Assembly (NCBI RefSeq): GCF_014805625.2
Contig: NW_024003416.1
Coordinates: 420,012 to 484,011 of the forward strand
DNA: 64,000 nucleotides
DNA from: Glossina fuscipes
Lineage: Eukaryota > Arthropoda > Insecta > Diptera > Glossinidae
Reading direction: 5' to 3'
The position numbers and the translations under genes were made by a program. This document shows positions 57,473 to 64,000 of the stretch, one piece after another. The notes under the pieces were generated by a model. The model was not told where the DNA came from. It searched no databases and saw only the letters and a list, made by a program, of their open reading frames with translations. Within the stretch, counting starts at the first letter, position 1, and the number at the start of each line of letters is the position of its first letter.

Positions 57473-60400
57473 AAATTCAAAAACTCGTTCTACTTTTCTA
57501 AATTCAGTGAGCACGGAGTTTTTCTGTTTGGCCTTCACTGAAACTTGGCTAAAACCCGATCTTCATTCGTCAGAACTTTTTCATAATTCTTTCCAAGTCC
57601 TTAGAAATGATCGAGTGAATCGCATTGGTGGTGGTGTCTTAATCGCCATATCTGCGTTAGTCCCGTCCAATTTAATTGAATTTCCCACTTCTCCTGACGT
57701 TGAATTTATTGCCATTCGTGCGAAAATGCCTAATAAACATCTATTTATAACCTGCTCCTTTATTCCCCCAAATTCTGATATCTCCATTTACAAGAAACAC
57801 GCTTCCCTCATTTGTGAAGTGACCAAGCTGTCTAGACCCACCGATTTGGTTGTTGCATTGGCGGACTTCAACTTGCCTCAAGTCACTTGGTGTAACAGTG
57901 ATAATTCTGGCTGTTTGATTCCTACTCCAACGTCTGATAGGGCTGTTGTGTTCTTTAGTGAATTGTTTGATCATAATTTGGGTCAATATAATCGTATCCC
58001 TAATTGTAATGGTAGACTGCTTGATCGCTGCTTTGCCAATTTTCCCAAGATTAACGTAAATCGTTGCCCACCTTTTAGTTTACCTGAGGATCCTTATCAT
58101 CCGTCAATATGGATTTCCTTTCATCATATGAATGATGGTTCGTTGAAATGCTTTAATGTGCCAAATCAAACTTTTTTAAATAAATATTATGATTTTCATA
58201 AAATCAATATTATATTGCTAAAACATTGTCTTTCACATTTGAGGCTTCATTTCTCAACCGGTAGTATTGAAAGCTTATTGACATCGTTTTACAATACATT
58301 AAATCTAGTTATCTGTTCCGATCAAGCAGTGTCGACCTCGAAGCAGGTGTCCCCCGTAGCTTAATAAGACAATTAAATGGCACAAGAATAGAAAAAACTC
58401 GCTATTCAAAAAATATTCGAAAAGTGGCTCTGCGCTCGACTATATCGCTTACTCGGTGGCGAGGTATAGATTTAATTGCCTCAACCATCATTATTACTGC
58501 AGATACCTTCAGTTCATTAAATCCTCTCTGTTTGCTAGTCCTAAATTCTTTTTTAAATTTGTTAACTCTAAAGAAAAGATTTCCACATATCCCTCTTATA
58601 TTTCTTTTAATGGCTCTGATTCCTCGGATGATTTTGAAATCTCAAATCTATTTGCTGAGTATTTCCAACGAAACTTTTCGATTGCTAATTTCGATTTATC
58701 AGCAAACTACCCATATCCTATAACTAACTCGGTTTCAATACCTAACTTGGTTATTTCGGAAGATAACGTTTTTAAAGGGTTGAGTACTCTAAAATACAGT
58801 TGTTCGCCCGGACCTGATGAAATTCCATCATGTGTACTTAAATCTTGCGCTGTCGAGTTATGTGGTATGATCTCAAAGATTTTTAACATGTCCTTGTATT
58901 TAGATGTTTTCCCTTAATGTTGGAAGAGTAGTTTCCTTATTCCTATCCACAAAAGTGGAAGTAGACAATTTGTTGAGAACTACAAAGGTATAGCCAAGTT
59001 GAGTGTCTTGCCCAAGTTGTTCGAGCGTATTGTGACTCAGCATTTGGCCTTTGCAATTAATTCGTATATTTCTCCGCACCAGCACGGCTTTCGGAAAGGG
59101 CGATCTACAGTCACCAACTTGTTAGAGTTTACCTGTCATGTTTTCAATGCTTTTTCTAGTGGCTCTTGCGCAGATGTTATTTACACTGATTTAAGCAAAG
59201 CATTTGATATAGTTAACCATAACTTACTTATCTTTAAACTCCACGCCTCTGGCTTCCCTTTCTACTTAGTGAAATGGATAAGCTCTTATCTGCACAATAG
59301 ATCCTTCAGAGTTTTGTTTAACTTTTTTTTTTAACTTTTTGTTTAACAGCACCTCGGATAAATTCCCTGTTACGTCTGGCGTACCTCAAGGAAGTCACTT
59401 AGGTCCCATTTTATTTAGTTTATACATTAACGATCTCCCATCGGTGGTTAATTCCAGCCAGATCTTAACGTATGCTGATGATGTGAAAATGTTTTCTTCC
59501 TTCTCTGTTGAATCGCAATCACATCAGCTTCAAGGTGACTTGGATAATTTTGTTGCATGGTGCTCTTTGAATCTTCTGAAACCAAATCTGAATAAATGTA
59601 AGAAGCTTTCTTTCTCAAGAAGAAAGTCATTCATTACTCAGTATTTCATAGATTCGCATAAGTTGGAGGGCGTCGATTTGATCAAAGATTTAGGCGTTCT
59701 ATTTGACCATAGGTTACGTTTTAACTTGCATATTGAGCTCTCGATAAGCAAAGCTAGGTCCGCGCTTGGTTTTATAAAATGGTGGTCCCAAGAGCGTGAT
59801 GATCCCTACATTACGAAAAGGCTGTACATGTGTTTGGTTAGACCTATACTTGAGTATGCCTCTGTTGTGTGGTCTCCTTCATATAGGTGCTACGTAGATT
59901 CAATTGAATCTGTTCAAAAGCAATTCTTGCTGTTTGCCCTTAGAAATTTGGGTTGGGATCCAAATACCTCTCTTCCTCCGTATGAAAATAGGTTGCTTCT
60001 GCTGTCCTTACCGTCTCTTGAGAAACGTAGGTTTGTTCTTGGCGTTTCCATTGTAAATGACGTCTACCACTTATTCTCGTTATCGAACACTTTAAAGTCC
60101 ATTAAAGCAACATTGCTTAATACGCGTGATTTACCTATGTCGTGCCTAAACTAGCTTCTTACCTTAAAAAGTCGTTACAATTCGAAAATGAATTATTGTT
60201 AATTATTATCGGTTGCCAGGCTTATGCATGCTTGCGATGGCTTAGGGGTTCATTTGCAATTTGGTCCTGTACCGGTTGTAAGTGTGGCTCTATGCTGATA
60301 GTGTACATGCTTTTTTTTCTTTTTTCTTTTTCTCCTTTTTCTCTTCTTATTTGTTCTATTATACTTATACTAAATTTTATTATTAATTAATATAAGTTTT

Positions 60401-60484
60401 GCATTATGAGCCAATTGAACTTGACTGTTAATTGTTTAGTTGAGTTTCTACTATAAGTAGATTTAAAATAAATAAATAAATAAA

Positions 60485-61804
60485 CACGCCACGAAATAAT
60501 GTATCAGCTGGGTTTAAATATGTTGGAATATGTCTCCATTGCGAGCGTGTTGAAACTTGTTGAATGATTGTCACCCTATTAGCAATAAAGGTACTCCGAT
60601 TGCATGAGTCTTCTGATATCCAACTCAACACTACGGTTGAGTCGATCCAAAAGCAAATGTTGCTAAATTGTATAAAATCGTAAACTTCTTGAACTTTCTT
60701 AACGAGTTGTACCATTGTTACAGCAGCACAGAGTTCTAATCTTGGTAAACTACATTTCTTGATAAGTGCCACCTTTGATTTGGCACAAAGCAAATTTGAA
60801 ATTATTTTCGTATCGTTATTTATACATCTGATGTATACACATGCACCTTATGCGCTTTCTGAACTGTCAGGGAACGCATGAATTTCATATTTTGCATCAG
60901 GAGTGAATGCTAAGCGATCCACTTCTAAATCGATTAAATTACATAATTGCCGTCTAAAATTTGACCACGTCATCTGGTATTTAATAGGCAATTCGCCATC
61001 CCAATCCAAATCTAACCGCCACAATTGTTGAATGAAAATCTTAGCCATTATTATGACTGGCGATATTAGGCCTATCGGATCAAAAAATTGTGAAATTTCA
61101 GATCAGATTGTTCTTTTAGTATAATTTTCGTTGAATTTTATATCAATCTTGTAAAGAAATTTGTGCTTTGGACGATCCCAAACAATTCCAAGAGTTTTGA
61201 TCGCATTTGAATTTTTAATGGTGAATAAAATTTCGCGATTTTCTTTAGGAATGTGTTTAATCGAATCTTGATGATTTGCACACCATATGTTTAGGCTAAA
61301 ACCTCTTTTAGATAAAATAGAAATTAATTGTGCTTGTAATTGCATGGCTTCATGAAGTGTGTTGCAACCCGTTAGTAGATCATCTACATAAAAATTTGTG
61401 TTGATAGCATTTGCAGCTAACAGAAAATTATGTAGTTCATCAATAGCTAATTGTTTTAATGCACGCGTGGCTGATGATGCAGATGCAGTTCCATATGTAA
61501 CTGTAGTTAGTTGGTATAGCTGTACTGGTTGATCGCCTTGTGAACGCAATAACACAAAATGGTATCGCCTGTCATCAGGATCGAGAGCAATTTGACGATA
61601 CATTTTAGTTATATCAGCTGTGAATACATAAGTGTAAGATCGAAACCGTAAAGCTACCGTAACTAAATCAGGTTGAATTACTAGCCCAACCATAAGAAGC
61701 TCGTTCAAAGATTTACCAGATGTGGTTTTTGATGACGCATCAAATACGACGCGTAACTTTGTTTTGGAACTCGAAAGTTTATGTACGCAGTGGTGCGGTA
61801 ACAC
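60485..61804 (-). pseudogene. BEL pol: reverse transcriptase and RNase H part
   Basis: The 233-codon open piece (61103-61804) starts LPHHCVHKLSSSKTKLRVVF. It contains ADITKMYRQI (catalytic Asp), VTYGTASAS and FYVDDLLTGC (catalytic YVDD intact). After frame changes come WRLDLDWDGELP and AFPDSSESA followed by a stop (RNase H first Asp), LPRLELCAAV (Glu) and FWIDSTVVLSWI (Asp). It ends at TYLNPADTLFRG, where the LINE tail interrupts it at 60484. Confidence 0.85.
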
Positions 61805-62230
61805 GTAATGTGGTTGTGAAAACTCAAATGATTATACAATTTCCATATGTGAAAGTTGAATATATTCATTTATAAATTTAATATAATTACTACGGAATTG
61901 TTCATTTGTTTCCAACTTTCGCTCAAGTGCCAGAAAGCGTTTAAAAGCAATGTCGTAAGAGTTACCCAACAAAGATGTTGATGATTTGAAAGGCAACTTT
62001 ACACCAAATCGTCCGTCTGGCAACCTCGTAAAATTATTTTGAAAATGTAACTCACACTGCTGTTCTTCTTGTGATAATTTTGGCGAACATTCCTTAAAAC
62101 TTTCAATTTCCCAAAATGCTTTAATAGCATCAGACAGGTGATCATTTTGTTGAACGTTAGATATTTGTAATGAGTTGCACTTGACATATGCAATTGAATT
62201 TGCATGGTGTGGAAGTGTCCCCGCGACAAT
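61805..62230 (-). pseudogene. BEL pol: region between protease and RT
   Basis: Conserved BEL residues can be read in two frames: an FWEIESFKECSP-type segment (about 62090-62120), a CELHFQNNFTRLPDGRFGVK segment (about 61995-62055) and FLALERKLETNEQF (about 61895-61940). This is the usual spacer before the PHHxVxK motif of BEL RT. At least two frame changes occur. Confidence 0.75.
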
Positions 62231-62235
62231 CCAGC

Positions 62236-62979
62236 CTAAAGTGTATTGGTTAGTATGGGACGATTGCGTCCTAAGGCAATTTTACCATTCTCCAAAATAT
62301 CCAAAAATATGTCAACACCCAATAACATGTCGACTCCTTGTGGTATATTGAAACGTTCATCTGCTAATGGTATATGTTCTGGTATGTTCCAGTTTGAAAT
62401 ATCAATTTCAGCATCAGGAAGGGTATCGCTTATTTGGTCAACTATGTGAGCTCCAAGAGTAACCGAGAATGGTTTAAGTAGCGATTCAATATTTGTGATA
62501 CATTTAAAGTTTGATGTTTCCACAGTTTTATTTGCACATTGAAATTGAATTGGAGCGTATTGACGCTTTAGACCGGTCATATGAACCATGCGTTTAGAAA
62601 TCATATTAATTTGTGAACCACCAACCAATAGAACACGACAAGGAAAGCGTTGGTTGTATTTCGATATAATATAAACAATTGCTGTAGTTAGTGTATTTCG
62701 TTCTGTGTGTTGTTTTTTCAAACCAGCAACATTTTTAGGTTGTGCTTGATCACTCATGTTATGATTTGCATTTTTTGCAGGTTCGATACGACTTGTTTCA
62801 TTGATTTGATTATGTTTTGAAGCAGTGTAATTTGCCACTTGCGGGCGTTCAAAATGTAATAGTGAATTATGGCCTCTGCCGCATGTGTGACAACGACCTT
62901 TAGAGGTGCAATCAGATAAATTATGATTTTTGAATTTAAGACAATTGACACAAAGTTTAAGTGCACGTACTTTGTTCAA
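62236..62979 (-). pseudogene. BEL gag C-terminal zinc knuckles and aspartic protease with lost active site
   Basis: One open frame of 247 codons begins near CVNCLKFKNHNLSDC, a CCHC knuckle, and CHTCGRGHNSLLHF, the second BEL-type knuckle. A retropepsin domain follows around VLLVGGSQINMISKRMV, where the usual LLDxGSQ Asp codon is GTT (Val). QGVDMLLGVDIFLDIL near 62310-62360 is the flap-side conserved block of BEL proteases. The frame ends at 62236, just before the GWIVAG-type continuation, which is in another frame. With the catalytic Asp gone, this protease would not work. Confidence 0.8.
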
Positions 62980-63195
62980 TCTGTCAGCAGTAGATAAGCT
63001 TAAAAAATCAGAAAAGCGATATATAACTTGACCCGGTTTTTGACAAAAGCTGCAGCAATTTTTAATGGTAACAAAAGACTTTGCTGTTCTTTGAATCCTT
63101 TTTGGCTCTATAGCACGGCTAGTGGGAGCACCACCGGGTAAAGAAACAGAACTTAAATTACTCTCAAGAAATTGACAACGTCCTTTTAAAAAATT

Positions 63196-63990
63196 TTATA
63201 ATTCAGAGAGTGTTGCTAAACGATCAGTTGGCGTCTTTTCATTCCACTTATTCAATGTATCGGGATCAAGCTTAGATGTTATGATGTATAACATAAGATC
63301 GTCCCATGATTCAACTGGACGATCAATATTTTTCAAACCTATAACGTGATTATTAATGGTATCGATTAATTCTCGTAAATCAGCTGCATTCGCATGAATG
63401 ATCTTAGGATGCCCAGAAATTTGTTTGATATGCCTCTTCCCTTTTCTTGTTTTCAAACCTTTCATTATTGTGCACCAATGATGTAAATTTATCGAAGCAA
63501 GCTATCCATGTAGTAACATCACCAGAAAATTCGCGTAATTCGATTTTTGGCAGTTTTACAGTGTCGTATTTTTCATCAGAAAACATCGCATGGGAAACAT
63601 GAATTGTTTAGTTCGAATCTGAATTGTTGAGTTTTGATATGCACATTTTCCATGTTGTTGCTATACAGTAATATAATTCTTCACATTTTGATCTATTTGG
63701 TTGGGAAATTTCATCAAAATCCTTTTCTTCAATTTTTGTTTGTACTTTGTTAAAAGTATCAAAAGCACGGTCTAAAGCTTTGAGCGTTATATTTAATTCA
63801 TCTAATGAAACGCCACTTAAATCGTTTTACAAAATCATTGACACGGTCAATTTGCTGTTCGGTCACCGTACGACGGACCTTTAAAGCTAATAGCGATTTA
63901 TCAAGTTTTTTGGTGGAGCATTGCACGGCATCAACTCCAGGTTTTTAATTCCGTTTGATCATCCATGGAAAGGCACGTGGTTAATTGACG
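63196..63990 (-). pseudogene. BEL gag, N-terminal and middle part
   Basis: From the right, VRRTVTEQQIDRVNDFV (about 63840-63900) is the charged BEL gag N-terminus. VKLPKIELREFSGDVTTWIA (about 63500-63560) is the DUF1759-type conserved block. After a frame change, ANAADLRELIDTINNHVIGL (about 63330-63390) and WDDLMLYIITSKLDPDTLNK (about 63240-63300) follow. Two or more frameshifts are required. The 5' LTR must lie beyond 64000. Confidence 0.75.
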
Positions 63991-64000
63991 TAATTATTAT

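Larger units (their letters stand above)
57399..60154 (+). pseudogene. LINE copy 6 ORF2: endonuclease-reverse transcriptase, -1 frame relative to ORF1
   Basis: The frame opens after a TAA at 57396-57398 and overlaps ORF1 by 37 nt. It has no ATG before the endonuclease begins (LNVPSGPYQNVWGLNSK). Endonuclease motifs include AFTETWLKPD, ALADFNLPQVTW and YNRIPNCNGRLLDRCF. A frameshift near 58360 and a TAA at 58915-58917 precede RT: SPGPDEIPSCVL, HQHGFRKGRST, IYTDLSKAFDIVNHNLL, VTSGVPQGSHLGPILF and LTYADDVKMF (catalytic box intact, about 59468). A small tandem duplication near 59305-59350 breaks the frame between the last two palm blocks. The C-terminal domain is open to 60154, but about 54 residues present in copy 1 are missing near 60045. 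Confidence 0.85.
56205..60484 (+). mobile_element. LINE copy 6 (CR1/Jockey-like), near full length, inserted in BEL pol
   Basis: It contains a leader of about 175 bp, ORF1 (56381-57435), ORF2 (57399-60154), a 330-bp 3' UTR and a tail of AAATAAATAAATAAATAAA ending at 60484. BEL sequence resumes at 60485. The 5' end lies between about 56200 and 56215. This is the best preserved member in the window: only a few frame changes and one clear stop separate it from an intact element. It lacks part of the ORF2 C-terminal domain that copies 1 and 2 retain. Confidence 0.9.
51903..64000 (-). mobile_element. BEL/Pao LTR retrotransposon, split by nested insertions, running off the right edge
   Basis: Minus-strand coding order from right to left is gag (to about 63990), zinc knuckle and protease, RT, RNase H (down to 60485), a short pol island (56055-56200), integrase (53692 down) and the C-terminal DUF5641-like domain (ends 52136). 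Plus-strand position 51903 begins TGTAGATG, a plausible LTR end on the element's 3' side. The LTR interior boundary and polypurine tract are not clear. Insertions at 53693-56052 and about 56205-60484 interrupt it, and it also carries its own stops and frameshifts. Confidence 0.85.

Noticed and set aside
57436..57474. Stop-restart (TAAATG) translation of ORF2
   Set aside because: The ATG after the ORF1 stop is in the ORF1 frame and ends after 12 codons, so it cannot give ORF2.
1..64000. CRISPR arrays, bacterial operons, rRNA genes
   Set aside because: None seen; repeats are tandem or dispersed transposon sequences and the coding style is eukaryotic.

Overview
The window looks like AT-rich chromosomal DNA of a higher fly (Diptera; a tephritid-like species is my guess, not proven). 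The evidence is intron-bounded host exons, insect TATA plus TCAGT-type core promoters, a mellifera/capitata-type mariner, BEL/Pao, I-, R1- and Jockey-clade retroelements, and no bacterial-style gene organisation. Two runs of ten Ns show that it comes from a scaffolded draft assembly. Host coding sequence is sparse: the His-rich last exon of a probable developmental regulator (1-519, +), a terminal exon on the minus strand that needs a one-base frame correction (18591-19074), and a well-bounded exon with a candidate start codon (22863-23002, +). A few short ORFs of unknown status are also listed.

Most of the rest is transposon debris. One LINE family (PHD-finger ORF1, endonuclease/reverse-transcriptase ORF2, CR1/Jockey-like) is present at least six times: near-complete copies at about 7855-11284 (+) and 56205-60484 (+), truncated or divergent copies at 16265-17553 (-), 20830-21900 (-), 42090-43915 (+) and 47541-48600 (-). 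Other relics are an RNase H domain (3711-4140), a Jockey-clade piece (27350-28832), a possible solo LTR (29813-30230), a Polinton/Maverick relic with packaging-ATPase and integrase fragments (31180-33060), an R1-clade element (37870-40800), and four copies of a tRNA-derived SINE-like repeat (12090, 22250, 25440, 44676).

The last 14 kb is a nest. An I-clade LINE (49640-51902) is cut by a minus-strand BEL/Pao retrotransposon whose 3' end lies at 51903 and whose gag runs off the right edge. The BEL pol gene is itself split by a mariner block (53693-56052, flanked by TA on both sides) and by the LINE copy at 56205-60484. BEL coding sequence can be read in the 150 bp island between the two insertions, which fixes the insertion order.

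The most interesting signal is at the ORF1/ORF2 junction of the LINE family. ORF1 ends on a canonical -1 frameshift heptamer (A AAA AAC) directly followed by its TAA stop. ORF2 is open in the -1 frame across this point and has no AUG before its endonuclease domain. A short GC-rich hairpin can form just downstream, and the arrangement is kept in both copies that retain the junction. This suggests that ORF2 is made as a frameshift fusion.
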